NCBI GenBank assembly: GCA_965237625.1
Contig: CBDEGD010000006.1
Span: 76,086 to 140,085, forward strand
Length of the DNA: 64,000 bases
Direction: 5' to 3'
Origin: JABDIP01 sp965237625
GTDB lineage: Bacteria > Pseudomonadota > Alphaproteobacteria > DSM-16000 > Inquilinaceae
This document shows positions 36,325-45,590 of this stretch, piece by piece. The position numbers and the translations under genes are program-made. The number at the start of each line of letters is the position of its first letter. Positions within the stretch are counted from its first letter, which is position 1. The notes under the pieces were generated by a model. That model was not told the origin of the DNA. It ran no database searches and saw only the letters and a program-made list of their open reading frames with translations.

Positions 36325-37172
36325 GCGCGCCCCTGCTTACCGTCGACGATCTGCACGTCGATTTCGACACGCGCCGCGGCGTTGTCCAGGCGGTGCGCGG
36401 CATCTCGTTTTCGCTGGGCCGCGAGAAGCTCGGCATCGTCGGCGAGTCCGGCTCCGGAAAGTCGATGACCGGCCGGGCCGTTCTGGGCCTGGTGCCGCCT
36501 CCGGGCCGTGTCACCGCCCGGTCGATCGATTTCGACGGCACCGAGCTGACCACCCTGTCGGCGAAGGGCATGCGGGCCATACGAGGCCAGCGCATCTCCA
36601 TGGTCATGCAGGATCCGAAATTCTCGCTCAACCCGGTGATGCGGATCGGCGACCAGATCACCGAGGCCTACCGGGTGCATACCGACGCCTCGGCGGCGGA
36701 GTGCCGGAAGCGGGCGTTGGAGATGCTGGACGCGGTGCAGATCCGCGATCCGGAACGGGTCTACCGGCTGTATCCCCACGAGGTCTCCGGCGGTATGGGC
36801 CAGCGCATCATGATCGCCATGATGCTGATTCCCGATCCCGATCTCCTGATCGCCGATGAGCCGACCTCGGCGCTGGATGTGACGGTCCAGATGCAGGTCC
36901 TGGCCATCGTCGACGATCTGGTCACAAGGCGCGGCATGGGGCTGCTGTTCATCAGCCATGATCTCAACCTGGTGGCCAGCTTCTGCGACCGGGTGCTGAT
37001 CATGTATGCCGGCCAGATCGTCGAGGATTGCAAGGCCAACGAGTTGCACCAGGCGACACATCCCTATACCCGCGGCCTGCTGGAAAGCCTGCCCAGGGTC
37101 GATGACGACCGGCCGGAACTGCCGACCCTGACCCGTGATCCGGCCTGGCTCGAAACGGTGACCGCACGATGA
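36321..37172 (+). CDS. Peptide ABC transporter ATP-binding protein (DppD-like)
   Basis: 283 residues. Walker A GESGSGKSMT (about 39-48), Q-loop MVMQDPKFSLNP, signature VSGGMGQRI, Walker B LLIADEPTSALD and the switch His in FISHDLNLV. The C-terminal oligopeptide-transporter extension is shorter than in most DppD proteins, which run to about 320 residues. ATGA overlaps couple it to the genes on both sides. It energises the importer together with the next product. Confidence 0.95.
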   Translation: MSAPLLTVDDLHVDFDTRRGVVQAVRGISFSLGREKLGIVGESGSGKSMTGRAVLGLVPPPGRVTARSIDFDGTELTTLSAKGMRAIRGQRISMVMQDPKFSLNPVMRIGDQITEAYRVHTDASAAECRKRALEMLDAVQIRDPERVYRLYPHEVSGGMGQRIMIAMMLIPDPDLLIADEPTSALDVTVQMQVLAIVDDLVTRRGMGLLFISHDLNLVASFCDRVLIMYAGQIVEDCKANELHQATHPYTRGLLESLPRVDDDRPELPTLTRDPAWLETVTAR

Positions 37173-37942
37173 TCCGGGTGCGCGACCTGCGAGTGGTTTT
37201 CGGCGAGCGCGAGCAGGTGATCCATGCGGTCGGTGGCGTCGATTTCGATGTGGCCGAGGGTGAAAGCTTCGGTCTGGTCGGCGAGTCCGGATCGGGCAAA
37301 TCGACGGTGTTGCGCGCCCTGGTCGGCTTCAATCCGGATTGGACCGGCGAGATCGTCATTGCCGGCCAGGCCCAGGCCGGCAAACGCGACAAGGCGTTCT
37401 TCCGCAACTGCCAGATGGTGTTCCAAGACCCTTATGGCTCACTGCACCCGCGCTACACCGTCGACCGTATCCTGTCGGAGCCGATCGAAATCCACCGGCT
37501 CGGCGATGCCGACCGCCGGATCGGCGCGGTATTGCGCGATGTTGGCTTGGGGCCGGAATTCCGCTTCCGTTTCCCCCATCAACTGTCGGGCGGCCAGCGC
37601 CAAAGGGTGGCGGTGGCCCGGGCGCTGATCTTGGAGCCGAAGATTCTGCTGCTGGACGAGCCGACCTCCGCGCTCGACGTGTCGGTGCAGGCGGAGATCC
37701 TGAACCTGCTGCGCCGCCTGCGCCGGGAGCGTGGCCTGACCTATGTGCTGGTCACCCATAATCTGGCCGTGGTCGCCTATATGTGCGAGCGCATCGCGGT
37801 GATGAACCATGGCCTCTTCGTTGAGGAAATGACCGTCGACCGCCTGCGCGCCGGCCAACCCGAGCACGACTACACACGCCAGCTTCTCTCCGCCAGCCAG
37901 GGCTATGACCGGCAGGCGGTGGAGAGCTACCGGACCTTCTGA
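37169..37942 (+). CDS. Peptide ABC transporter ATP-binding protein (DppF-like)
   Basis: 257 residues. Walker A GESGSGKSTV, Q-loop MVFQDPYGSLHPR (the SLxPR signature of DppF/OppF), LSGGQRQRV, Walker B ILLLDEPTSALD and VTHNLAVV. It is the last gene of the operon, overlapping the previous one by 4 bp. It lacks most of the C-terminal extension seen in the longest DppF proteins but has all catalytic motifs. Confidence 0.95.
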   Translation: MIRVRDLRVVFGEREQVIHAVGGVDFDVAEGESFGLVGESGSGKSTVLRALVGFNPDWTGEIVIAGQAQAGKRDKAFFRNCQMVFQDPYGSLHPRYTVDRILSEPIEIHRLGDADRRIGAVLRDVGLGPEFRFRFPHQLSGGQRQRVAVARALILEPKILLLDEPTSALDVSVQAEILNLLRRLRRERGLTYVLVTHNLAVVAYMCERIAVMNHGLFVEEMTVDRLRAGQPEHDYTRQLLSASQGYDRQAVESYRTF

Positions 37943-38072
37943 GAGGGTCCGGCCCAGCCCGGAGCGGCGGCGGCAGGCAGCCCGGCAGCCACATACTGAA
38001 CGATTGTTAACCTCTGGTTCCTATCCTGTAGCCGGCCGATCTCTCTTAGCGGTCGTGATTGCGGTCATAGGC

Positions 38073-38741
38073 ATGCGGATACTTCACGTAGAAAACGACC
38101 AGACGGCTGCCGCGCTCGTGCAGAAGATGCTCGAGGGCGTCGTCCAGGAATGCGCCTGGACCGAGCTCGGCGAAGCCGCTTTGAATATGGCGCAGGGTGG
38201 AGATTACGACCTGATCCTGCTCGACGTGATGCTGCCGGACATCGATGGCTATGAAGTCTTGAGCCGGCTGCGTGCGGCGAAGGTCGACACCCCGTGCCTC
38301 ATTCTTTCCGGGCTGGTCGATCGCGATAGCGAATTCAGCACGCTGGCCTTCGGCATCAGCGATTATCTCGTCAAGCCATTCTCACGAACCGAGCTGATCA
38401 ATCGCATTCAGTCCATAGTCGCCCGCGGCCAGGGGCTTGGCCACCACAGTACGCAGAGTATACCGGCCTATCATTCCGCAACGCGCACCAACGGCAAAGA
38501 GTCCCGGAAGTACCGTCGCTTCACGACCATCAAATCTGCGAAGATCGACTATGGCGCCGGGGTCCGTTGCCGTGTCCTGAACATGTCGCATTTCGGCGCC
38601 GGTCTGCGCCTGATGGGCGAGGCCGAGAAACTTCCCCGCAGCTTCATGCTCGTTTTCGACAGCGGCGAAACCCTGCTCTGCCGGATGTCCTGGCGCGATG
38701 GCGAGCGGATGGGCGTCAAGTTCATCGACAGCCAGCACTGA
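38073..38741 (+). CDS. CtrA-like receiver domain fused to a PilZ domain
   Basis: 222 residues from the ATG at 38073. Residues 1-122 are a receiver domain that closely resembles the N-terminus of CtrA: MRILHVEND, YDLILLDVMLPDIDGYEVLSRLR with phospho-acceptor Asp51 (the same number as in CtrA), ILSG, and DYLVKPFSRTELI with the conserved Lys. Instead of a winged-helix DNA-binding domain, residues about 145-222 form a PilZ domain: RKYRR (R-x-x-x-R) and NMSHFGAGL (an N-x-S-x-x-G variant), the two c-di-GMP-binding elements. It would couple phosphorylation to c-di-GMP, perhaps controlling motility or surface polysaccharide. It is monocistronic. Confidence 0.87.
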   Translation: MRILHVENDQTAAALVQKMLEGVVQECAWTELGEAALNMAQGGDYDLILLDVMLPDIDGYEVLSRLRAAKVDTPCLILSGLVDRDSEFSTLAFGISDYLVKPFSRTELINRIQSIVARGQGLGHHSTQSIPAYHSATRTNGKESRKYRRFTTIKSAKIDYGAGVRCRVLNMSHFGAGLRLMGEAEKLPRSFMLVFDSGETLLCRMSWRDGERMGVKFIDSQH

Positions 38742-38984
38742 CGTGCCGTGGGTCTAAAAACATTCTGATGCGCCTCATCGGCGACACCAACTATTCGATT
38801 GACTGGAAAACCGGTTCTTCGATCTTCTGAAGACGCCGGAATTCGAGATTGGCGGATTGATGTCGGCTTATGTGAGGGCGCATCCAGGCGAATTCTTTCG
38901 CGAGTGATCGCCGATATGGCGGCCAGCGGCATGCCGATCGCAATGCCACGCATGACTGCCTTCGGGATCGCGTTGAGGCGCCGC

Positions 38985-39524
38985 TCAGCTAGCCGCCTTC
39001 AGTAGTTCCCGAAACTGCGCCCGCGCCTTGGCGACCTTGGGCGCCACGATGGCCGCGCAATAGGGCTGGGCTGGATTGTTGGTGAAATAATCCTGGTGAT
39101 AGTCCTCGCCCGGCCAGAAGGTTTCCACCGCCGTCACCTCGGTGACGATCCGGCCGCCCCACAGCGCGCCGGCGCGGTCGATCGCGGCCTTGGCCGCCAC
39201 CTCCTGCTCCGGTGAATGGAAGAAGATCGCCGAGCGGTATTGGGTGCCGATATCGTTGCCTTGGCGGTTGAGCTGGGTCGGATCGTGGACCGTGAAGAAC
39301 ACGTCCAGCAATTGGTCGAAGGTGATGGCTTCCGGGTCGAAAGCGATCTGGATCACCTCCGCATGGCCGGTATCGCCGCCGCAGATCTGCCGGTAAGTCG
39401 GGTTGTCCACATGGCCGCCCATATAGCCGGAGACCACGGAGTCGATGCCGATCAGGTCTTTGTAGACCGCCTCAACGCACCAGAAACACCCGCCGGCCAG
39501 GGTGGCGATTTCGCGCGCCGTCAT
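38985..39524 (-). CDS. msrA: Peptide-methionine (S)-S-oxide reductase
   Basis: 179 residues, complete MsrA. The active-site motif GGCFWCVEAV is at 11-20, with Cys13 as the nucleophile; GYMGGHVDNPTY and GDTGHAEVIQIAFDP are the other family blocks, and EDYHQDYFTNNP lies near the C-terminus. The enzyme reduces methionine S-sulfoxide in damaged proteins with thioredoxin. The start is preceded by CGGAG. The neighbours are unrelated. Confidence 0.96.
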   Translation of the reverse strand: MTAREIATLAGGCFWCVEAVYKDLIGIDSVVSGYMGGHVDNPTYRQICGGDTGHAEVIQIAFDPEAITFDQLLDVFFTVHDPTQLNRQGNDIGTQYRSAIFFHSPEQEVAAKAAIDRAGALWGGRIVTEVTAVETFWPGEDYHQDYFTNNPAQPYCAAIVAPKVAKARAQFRELLKAAS

Positions 39525-39722
39525 GGTGGTCCACTCCGAGAGTGATTTCCGTAGAGTATAGCGCTGGAGGCGATCCCCCCAATAGCCTGTTGGCGGTGGC
39601 GGGTTTCCGCGCTCGTCGATATCGCCCTCGTCTCCGACCGGGGCGAAGCTTGTGCGGCGCTGTGATTCTCCAGTGAGAAGCGCATGGTCGAGTGAGGCTC
39701 CACGGCAAAGGATACATCAACG

Positions 39723-40634
39723 ATGCCGCCACCCTACTGGGGCGTTGACAGCTTCAATCCGGTCACCGTCACGCGAAGATGGGATGGTGGCAGGGCAATG
39801 TCGCTGTTCGAATTCGTACGGTCCAAGATGGACGGCCTGCCGACATTCTGGGGCCGGTATCTGAACAATGCCAATCCATCGCGGATCACCCGGGGAGAGT
39901 GTGAGGAGTTGGCCCGGTTCTGCAGGTCCGAAGGCGCCCGGGTGCGGTTGTTGCTGGTCTATAACGACATTACGCCGGCCGATTGCCAGTTGGCTGGCCA
40001 GGCCGGCTATCAACGCGGCGGCACGGCGGCGGCCAGCGCGTGCCGGTTGGCCCGCGGATTGGGGGTCACGGGCGGCGTCCGCCTCTATGCCGACCTGGAA
40101 GGATGGCCGGCTTCACCGGAATGGATGCGCGGCTGGTGGGACACTATGCAGCGATCGGAATTTGCCGGCATCGGCGGCTTCTATGGCCGTGGAGTCGAAC
40201 GGCTTAGCCGGCCCGGGGCGGGGCGGCTGAGAATCCGCGATGTCACGGCGGAAGATGGCCGCCGGCAACCGCCGCTGGTCGCGCCGGCCGGACGCCGTTT
40301 CCTGAGAAGCGGCTGGAGCGCCCGGGTGCCGACGGCGATCGATCAGCAACTCGGCCCCTGGGTCATCGATCCCGCGCGGGAAGGACGGCTCCACGAGAGC
40401 CCGCCGCGGCTGTATGTCTGGTCGAACATGCCACGCATGGACCGTCGGACACCCCCACCGATCCCGACCGAATTCCGGGGCGTTGGGCCGGTTGGCGCCC
40501 GCGTCGCGGTATGGCAATACTGCTTTGGGCTGTTTCGCCCGCCGCCCCGCGCCGATGGCACACGGCGGCCTGCCGCATTCGATCTGGATCTTGCCACCGA
40601 GGCCGGCGTCAATGAGATGTGGCAGGGCCTTTGA
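39723..40634 (+). CDS. DUF1906 (Rv2525c-like) glycoside-hydrolase-like protein
   Basis: 303 residues. WGVDSFNPVT at the start, LPTFWGRYLNN, RLLLVYNDITPADC, a GYQRGGTAAASACRLARGLG segment and VRLYADLEGW follow the DUF1906 pattern, a TIM-barrel related to GH25-type lysozymes with acidic residues at the strand ends (the D and E of Y-A-D-L-E here). There is no signal peptide, so it may act in the cytoplasm or be exported another way. Its activity is unknown; a cell-wall role is inferred from the fold. Confidence 0.78.
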   Translation: MPPPYWGVDSFNPVTVTRRWDGGRAMSLFEFVRSKMDGLPTFWGRYLNNANPSRITRGECEELARFCRSEGARVRLLLVYNDITPADCQLAGQAGYQRGGTAAASACRLARGLGVTGGVRLYADLEGWPASPEWMRGWWDTMQRSEFAGIGGFYGRGVERLSRPGAGRLRIRDVTAEDGRRQPPLVAPAGRRFLRSGWSARVPTAIDQQLGPWVIDPAREGRLHESPPRLYVWSNMPRMDRRTPPPIPTEFRGVGPVGARVAVWQYCFGLFRPPPRADGTRRPAAFDLDLATEAGVNEMWQGL

Positions 40635-40739
40635 CAGCCGCCATCTTTCGATGTGGCTTATTGCCTTGTTAAGTTCTGCCGCCTTAAGTGGGCTGGGTCG
40701 CCCGACTTTCTCTCCCTTTCGGACAGGCTCCTAGCGGTC

Positions 40740-41729
40740 ATGATCGGACTGGCGGAACTCGATATACTGCATCGCGCCGGATTGGTTCCGCCCGGCCGCT
40801 ATTTGACGGCCGCGCAGATGGTGCGCGACAAGACCTTCTGGGCGCGGTGGGCGACCTGGGCGCTTCTGGCCCTCGGGGTGGCCCATCTCCTGGCGGGCAT
40901 CCTCTTTTTCTTTGCCTTCAATTGGGCTGACATGCCGCCAATGGCCAAGTTTGCGGTCGTCGAGGCGGGTATTCTAGCCTGTATCGGGGGGGCCTGGATC
41001 GGCGGATTCGACCGGCCGGTTGGGCAGTCCCTGCTTATTGGCGCAACCGTCCTGACCGGGGTGCTGTTGGCGGTGATCGGCCAAGTCTATCAGACCGGCG
41101 CCGACGCGTATGAGCTGTTCGCGGGATGGGCGGCCCTGGCGCTGCCCTGGGCCTTGGCCTCCCGCAGCGCCGCACACTGGCTGGTCTGGCTGGTGGTGGC
41201 GTGCTTCGCCGCAGGGCTGTTTGCGGGCCAGGTCATGGTGCCGATCGGATGGATCGAAGAAGCGGAGGCGATTCTGCCGCCGGCCTTGCTGCTCATTGCC
41301 GCCCTCATGGCCCGGGAATGGACGGTGTCGGCCGGCGCGGCATGGCTCTCGGCACATTGGACCCGGCAAATCGTTCTGTTCTCGGTCCTGGCGACTCTCT
41401 ATGTCGCGGCTTTCGGCTATGTGTTCGACTGGCATGACAGTGCGCTCTGCGCGACCCTCTTTGTTGCGGCCATTGCCGCTGGGGCACTCGTGTATGGCAA
41501 GTACCGGCCCAACTTCCCCGCGATCACCCAGGTCACGGGCTTCGCCGGCCTGTTCCTCATGGCGGTCGGCGTGCGGCTGATCCACGCCTGGATCGACATC
41601 GACTTCTCCGATCTTGGCCGGACGCTGTTCGGTCTGGGTCTCGTGATCGGCTGGCTGGTCGCGGTGACCGGGTCCGTGGGACTGGTTCTGCCGGCCATCC
41701 GGTACCGGCTGGTGGAGGGGCGGCGATGA
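40740..41729 (+). CDS. DUF2157 membrane protein
   Basis: 329 residues from the ATG at 40740. A short cytoplasmic N-terminus (MIGLAELDILHRAGLVPPGRY) is the conserved DUF2157 opening; about eight or nine membrane helices follow. In-frame sequence upstream to 40653 is not conserved-looking. It overlaps the DUF4401 gene by 4 bp. DUF2157, DUF4401 and GDYXXLXY proteins commonly form a three-gene unit in bacteria; the function of the set is not known to me. Confidence 0.85.
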   Translation: MIGLAELDILHRAGLVPPGRYLTAAQMVRDKTFWARWATWALLALGVAHLLAGILFFFAFNWADMPPMAKFAVVEAGILACIGGAWIGGFDRPVGQSLLIGATVLTGVLLAVIGQVYQTGADAYELFAGWAALALPWALASRSAAHWLVWLVVACFAAGLFAGQVMVPIGWIEEAEAILPPALLLIAALMAREWTVSAGAAWLSAHWTRQIVLFSVLATLYVAAFGYVFDWHDSALCATLFVAAIAAGALVYGKYRPNFPAITQVTGFAGLFLMAVGVRLIHAWIDIDFSDLGRTLFGLGLVIGWLVAVTGSVGLVLPAIRYRLVEGRR

Positions 41730-42757
41730 GCGATCTGTCGGCCTTCTGTGCCGAGTTCGGCATCGACGAGACGGCCGCCGCGAAAGCGCTGGAGCGTCCG
41801 GACGGCGAGAGTGCATCGCCCTGGTATGTTCGGGCGTTCCTGGCCCTTGGCGCCTGGGTTACGGCCATCGCCATTGTCGCCTTCTTCGCCGTCTTCATTG
41901 GGCTGGTTCTCGATAGCGGCGATGGCTTCGAGGCAGTCCTGACCGTGCTGGGAATGGCGTGCTTCGCTACCGGCCTGGGAATGCTTGCCAGGCAGGCGGG
42001 TGGGGAATTTCGCAAGTCGTTCGCCACCGCGCTTGCGGCTGCCGGAGCGGCGATGTCGATCGCCGGGGTCGCATTTGTGACGGAAGACATCTGGGTCTCG
42101 GTATTTGCCAGCCTGGTGCTCGCCGGCTTCGTCATCGCCTGGGCGCCGGGCGTGATCCTGCAATTGCTGGTGTCCGGCCTCGCAGCGGGGCTGATCGCCG
42201 CGGCTCTGGTGTATGATCAGGTGCCGTATTTCCTCGATTTCGCAGCCCTGCTCCTCGTAGCCGGTGTTCTGCTATGGGTGCGGCCGCCGCAGGTCGAAAT
42301 GCGGCCGACCGCATTCGCGCTGCTGCTTGCCGAGCCGGCCTTGTCGATCTTTGTCCGCTTCGGCTACTGGTCGGACGTCCCGCCCGGCGGATGGGTGGCC
42401 CTTGCGGTCCACGCCGCCCTGTTCATTTGGTTGATCTCCATCCTCTGGCGGCACACGGGGATTCGGGCCGACCGAATGAAACTCGGTGTTTTCGCGGTGG
42501 CTGCCGTGGCGGTGGCCGTATTGCTGCCGCCCGGCGGCAGCGATGCGCTTGTCATCCTGACCCTGGCCTTCGTTGTCGGATCCAAGCCATTGGGATTGTT
42601 GGGCGCCCTGCTGCAGGCCCATTTTCTCCTGCAGTTCTACTACGATCTGGCGATCAGCCTGCTGAACAAGTCCTTGCTGCTGACGGCGGTCGGGCTGGTG
42701 GTCCTGGTCTGCTGGTGGCTGATCGCCGGCCGTCGGCCGGCGAGGGCCGGCGCATGA
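41726..42757 (+). CDS. DUF4401 membrane protein
   Basis: 343 residues with about ten hydrophobic segments. The start SPWYVRAFLALGAWVTAIAI after a short acidic region is typical of DUF4401. ATGA overlaps couple it to the DUF2157 gene before it and the GDYXXLXY gene after it, so all three are probably one operon and one complex. Confidence 0.85.
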   Translation: MSDLSAFCAEFGIDETAAAKALERPDGESASPWYVRAFLALGAWVTAIAIVAFFAVFIGLVLDSGDGFEAVLTVLGMACFATGLGMLARQAGGEFRKSFATALAAAGAAMSIAGVAFVTEDIWVSVFASLVLAGFVIAWAPGVILQLLVSGLAAGLIAAALVYDQVPYFLDFAALLLVAGVLLWVRPPQVEMRPTAFALLLAEPALSIFVRFGYWSDVPPGGWVALAVHAALFIWLISILWRHTGIRADRMKLGVFAVAAVAVAVLLPPGGSDALVILTLAFVVGSKPLGLLGALLQAHFLLQFYYDLAISLLNKSLLLTAVGLVVLVCWWLIAGRRPARAGA

Positions 42758-43257
42758 GTCGGATGCGCTACGCGCTCATCGTGTTCGGGGCCTTGCTGGT
42801 GCTCGGCGCGGCCAATGGGACGATCCTGCAAAAGCAGGAGGTGCTGGACGACGGCAGGCCGGTTCTGTTGCGGCTGGCGCCGGTCGATCCGCGCTCTCTG
42901 ATGCAGGGAGATTATATGCGCCTGCGCTATGATCGGGCGGTCTATCCGGAGGGCGAGGCAGCCACGACCATGCCCTGGCGCGGGACTGCCGTGCTGGAAT
43001 TGGATGCGAATGGCGTGGGCCGATTCGCCCGCCTGGACGACGAAACGCCGCTGGCGGATGACGAAATCCGTTTGGCTTACAGGCTGAACGGCCGGGGCGG
43101 CGCCACGCGCTATGGCGCCGGTTCTTTCTTCTTCCAGGAGGGCGAAGCCGACCGCTACGACAACGCCGTCTATGGTGTCCTGCGGGTCGATGATGACGGC
43201 GACAGTGTTCTGGCAGGCCTTGCCGGCAAGGATCGGCAAATCATCCAGCCGGACTGA
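42754..43257 (+). CDS. GDYXXLXY domain protein
   Basis: 167 residues from the ATG at 42754, which overlaps the DUF4401 stop. One N-terminal hydrophobic anchor or signal (RYALIVFGALLVLGAANGTI) is followed by the family motif QGDYMRLRYDRAVY, with the naming G-D-Y-x-x-L-x-Y element, and a second beta-rich half (YGAGSFFFQEGEADRYDNAVYG). It is likely periplasmic and membrane-tethered, the third member of the DUF2157/DUF4401 unit. Confidence 0.9.
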   Translation: MSRMRYALIVFGALLVLGAANGTILQKQEVLDDGRPVLLRLAPVDPRSLMQGDYMRLRYDRAVYPEGEAATTMPWRGTAVLELDANGVGRFARLDDETPLADDEIRLAYRLNGRGGATRYGAGSFFFQEGEADRYDNAVYGVLRVDDDGDSVLAGLAGKDRQIIQPD

Positions 43258-43365
43258 TCGGCGCCCCAACGCGCATTCACTCTCGAAGAGTTCATTTCGA
43301 AATAGCCGCCGTGGCGGGGAATAATCGAATGCAGTTGCGTGTCAAACCAGGAAAGGGAGGACACC

Positions 43366-44253
43366 ATGGCATCGATCATCAACTCAGTACGCTGGCCGTT
43401 TCGCTGGCTCGCGCTCACCACGGCGCTGACTTTGTCCGTGGCGCTTTTGGCCACCATGGCATCGGCCCAGGAGGTCAAGCGCGGGATCACCAACATCGCT
43501 GGCGATCTTTACCGCTTTCAGAACAATTTCCATTATTCGGTGTTTCTGGTCACCGGTGAGGGGATCATCGCCACCGATCCGATCAATGCCGAGGCCGCCG
43601 AATGGCTGAAGGCGGAGCTGGCCGAGCGGTTTGGCCAGCCGGTGCGCTATCTGGTCTACAGCCACGACCATCCCGATCACATTTCCGGCGGCGAGGTCTT
43701 CGCCGATACGGCTGTGGTCATTTCCCATGAAAACGCCAGGCGGGCGATCGTCGGCGAAGGCCGTCCGACCGCCGTGCCGGGCGTCACCTTCAGCGATTCC
43801 CTGACCATCGAACTCGGCGGCAAGACCGTCGATCTGGTCCATGTCGGTAAAAATCACTCCGACAATTCCATAGTGTTGCACTTTCCGGACGAACGCGCGT
43901 TGTTCGCCGTCGACTTCATCCCGGTGCAGACCCTGGCCTTCCGGGATTTCGGGGACGCCTACATCCCGGAATGGATCGACTCCCTGAAGGCGGTCGAAGG
44001 AATGGATTTCGACATCCTGTCTCCGGGCCATGGCGCCTTGGGCACCAAGGCCGACGTTACGGCCTTCCGCGGCTACATGGAGGACCTTCGCTCCGAGGTG
44101 CTGGCAAGCCTGCGCGCCGGCCGGACGCTGGAGGAGACCCAGCAGGCGGTGACCCTGGATGCCTACAAGGACTGGGGCCAGTACGAGCAATGGCTGCCGC
44201 TCAACATCGCGGGCATGTACCAGCGCCTTGCCCTGAACCGCCGCGGCAACTGA
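43366..44253 (+). CDS. Secreted metallo-beta-lactamase-fold hydrolase
   Basis: 295 residues from the ATG at 43366, which has AGGGAGG about 6 nt upstream; a GTG at 43339 is less likely. The signal peptide ends near T-M-A-S-A-Q-E. The MBL core has VYSHDHPDHISGG, the H-x-H-x-D-H zinc motif, then a downstream His in HVGKNHSDNS, Asp in FAVDF and His in SPGHGALG. It is therefore likely an active periplasmic di-zinc hydrolase. The substrate is not predictable; beta-lactam activity is not implied. Confidence 0.9.
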   Translation: MASIINSVRWPFRWLALTTALTLSVALLATMASAQEVKRGITNIAGDLYRFQNNFHYSVFLVTGEGIIATDPINAEAAEWLKAELAERFGQPVRYLVYSHDHPDHISGGEVFADTAVVISHENARRAIVGEGRPTAVPGVTFSDSLTIELGGKTVDLVHVGKNHSDNSIVLHFPDERALFAVDFIPVQTLAFRDFGDAYIPEWIDSLKAVEGMDFDILSPGHGALGTKADVTAFRGYMEDLRSEVLASLRAGRTLEETQQAVTLDAYKDWGQYEQWLPLNIAGMYQRLALNRRGN

Positions 44254-44282
44254 TTTGAGCTGGACGTTTCCGGAAAAGGGAG

Positions 44283-44359
44283 TGGCGGACCCGACAGGAT
44301 TCGAACCTGTGACCTCTGCCTTCGGAGGGCAGCACTCTATCCAGCTGAGCTACGGATCC
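44283..44359 (-). tRNA. tRNA-Arg (anticodon CCG)
   Basis: Reading the minus strand from 44359: acceptor GGATCCG, TA at positions 8-9, D arm with AGCTCAGCTGGAT, anticodon arm CTGCC-CTCCGAA-GGCAG giving anticodon CCG, T arm with GGTTCGAATCC, acceptor 3' strand CGGGTCC, discriminator G and encoded CCA. All stems pair, with one G-T in the acceptor. It reads Arg CGG codons, fitting the high-GC genome. Confidence 0.97.
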
Positions 44360-44443
44360 GCATAGGCGCCGATCTCGACGCGGGCGGCACCATACGCCAA
44401 ACCGCTCTGGCTGCAAAGCCGGTTGTGGGCCGATGCAGGCCTG

Positions 44444-45460
44444 TTATTCCGCCGGCTGTTCGGCCAGCAGAAGCCGCCGTTCGGCACCGCGCAGATCGGC
44501 GCCGGAGGGCAACGGCGCGTCCCGTTCGATGACCCAATGGGCGACGTCGCGGCGCGGGATATCGCCGTTCAGGTCGCGCAGCAGCATGTGATAGCCATCT
44601 GGATAGAAGGCGATTTGGTGCCGGTCGGCCGGCAGTCGGCGCAGCATGGTGTCGATCGGCAGTTGCGGGATGATGTCTTCATTGTCTCCATAGAGGATCA
44701 GCGCCGGCACGCGCATCGCGGGGGCGGCGTCCAGGGCGTCGCTCATCAGATCGGTCAGCCCATTGATGGTGTCGATGCGGGTTTCCTTGATCACCAACGG
44801 GTCCGCGGAGAAGGCGATCAGCATCTCGATATTGTCGGATGGCTGAAGATCCAGCCCGCTTCCGGTGAACGTCATCCAGGGGGTCAGGTTGGTGCCGAGC
44901 CAGAGCGGCAGGCGCTGATAGAACGGCATCGTGTCCCGCGCCCAGATCGCCGGCGCCACCAGGATCACGCCATCGATGGCGATCGGCCCCGTCGATGGCT
45001 CAGGGCCCCCAAGCCCGGCCAGGGCGACGGCGCCGCCCATGCTCATGCCCAGAAGATATACCGGGATGTCCGGATGACGGGAACGGACCAGGGCAACGGC
45101 GGTGCTGGCATCCGCGACCATGGTCTCGGTTCCCGGCCAGATGCCGATCTGCTCGGTCGTGCCGAAGCCGCGCTGATCGTAAGCGTAGGTGACGATCCCG
45201 CTGTCCGCCCAAACCGGCCCGGAACCGGCGAAGGCGTTGGCATAGTCGTTGAACCCGTGCAGCGCCACCATGGCCGCCCGGACTTCGCCCTCGGGCATCC
45301 ACGATCTCATCGGCAGCACATAGCCGTCGGCGGCAACCACCGCATCGCCGGCCAGGGCTGGCGACTGCACCGGCTGTCCCATGGGCTGCAACCGGCTTGC
45401 ACAGGCGGACATGAGAAGCGCCAGGACAACTGCGACCAGTAATGTCCGGATTGCAGGCAT
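44444..45460 (-). CDS. Lipoprotein alpha/beta-hydrolase (lysophospholipase/monoacylglycerol-lipase-like)
   Basis: 338 residues from the ATG at 45460 (MPAIRTLLVAVVLALLMSAC), with a lipobox L-M-S-A-C, so probably a lipoprotein; the frame is open 19 codons further upstream. It is a Hydrolase_4-type fold: MVALHGFNDYANAF near the oxyanion hole, YDQRGFG, nucleophile elbow LLGMSMGGAV, Asp in LYGDNEDII and His in PDGYHMLLRD. It resembles monoacylglycerol lipases. It is the second hydrolase lipoprotein in the window; the two are not close paralogues. Confidence 0.9.
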   Translation of the reverse strand: MPAIRTLLVAVVLALLMSACASRLQPMGQPVQSPALAGDAVVAADGYVLPMRSWMPEGEVRAAMVALHGFNDYANAFAGSGPVWADSGIVTYAYDQRGFGTTEQIGIWPGTETMVADASTAVALVRSRHPDIPVYLLGMSMGGAVALAGLGGPEPSTGPIAIDGVILVAPAIWARDTMPFYQRLPLWLGTNLTPWMTFTGSGLDLQPSDNIEMLIAFSADPLVIKETRIDTINGLTDLMSDALDAAPAMRVPALILYGDNEDIIPQLPIDTMLRRLPADRHQIAFYPDGYHMLLRDLNGDIPRRDVAHWVIERDAPLPSGADLRGAERRLLLAEQPAE

Positions 45461-45590
45461 CGCGGCGAAGCCGTGGGAGGGTGAGGGCTCGGTCCCGGCT
45501 TGTATCATCGATCCCATCGTCGACCCGGATTGCGTCGATCGTTCGGCCGTAAGTGTAGCATCAGGAACGTTGACAGCACATTGCCGGCGA

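Noticed and set aside
38006..38022. TTAACCTCTGGTTCC, a near match to a CtrA box (TTAA-N7-TTAA), upstream of the receiver-PilZ gene
   Set aside because: The second half is TTCC rather than TTAA. One imperfect site is not enough to call.
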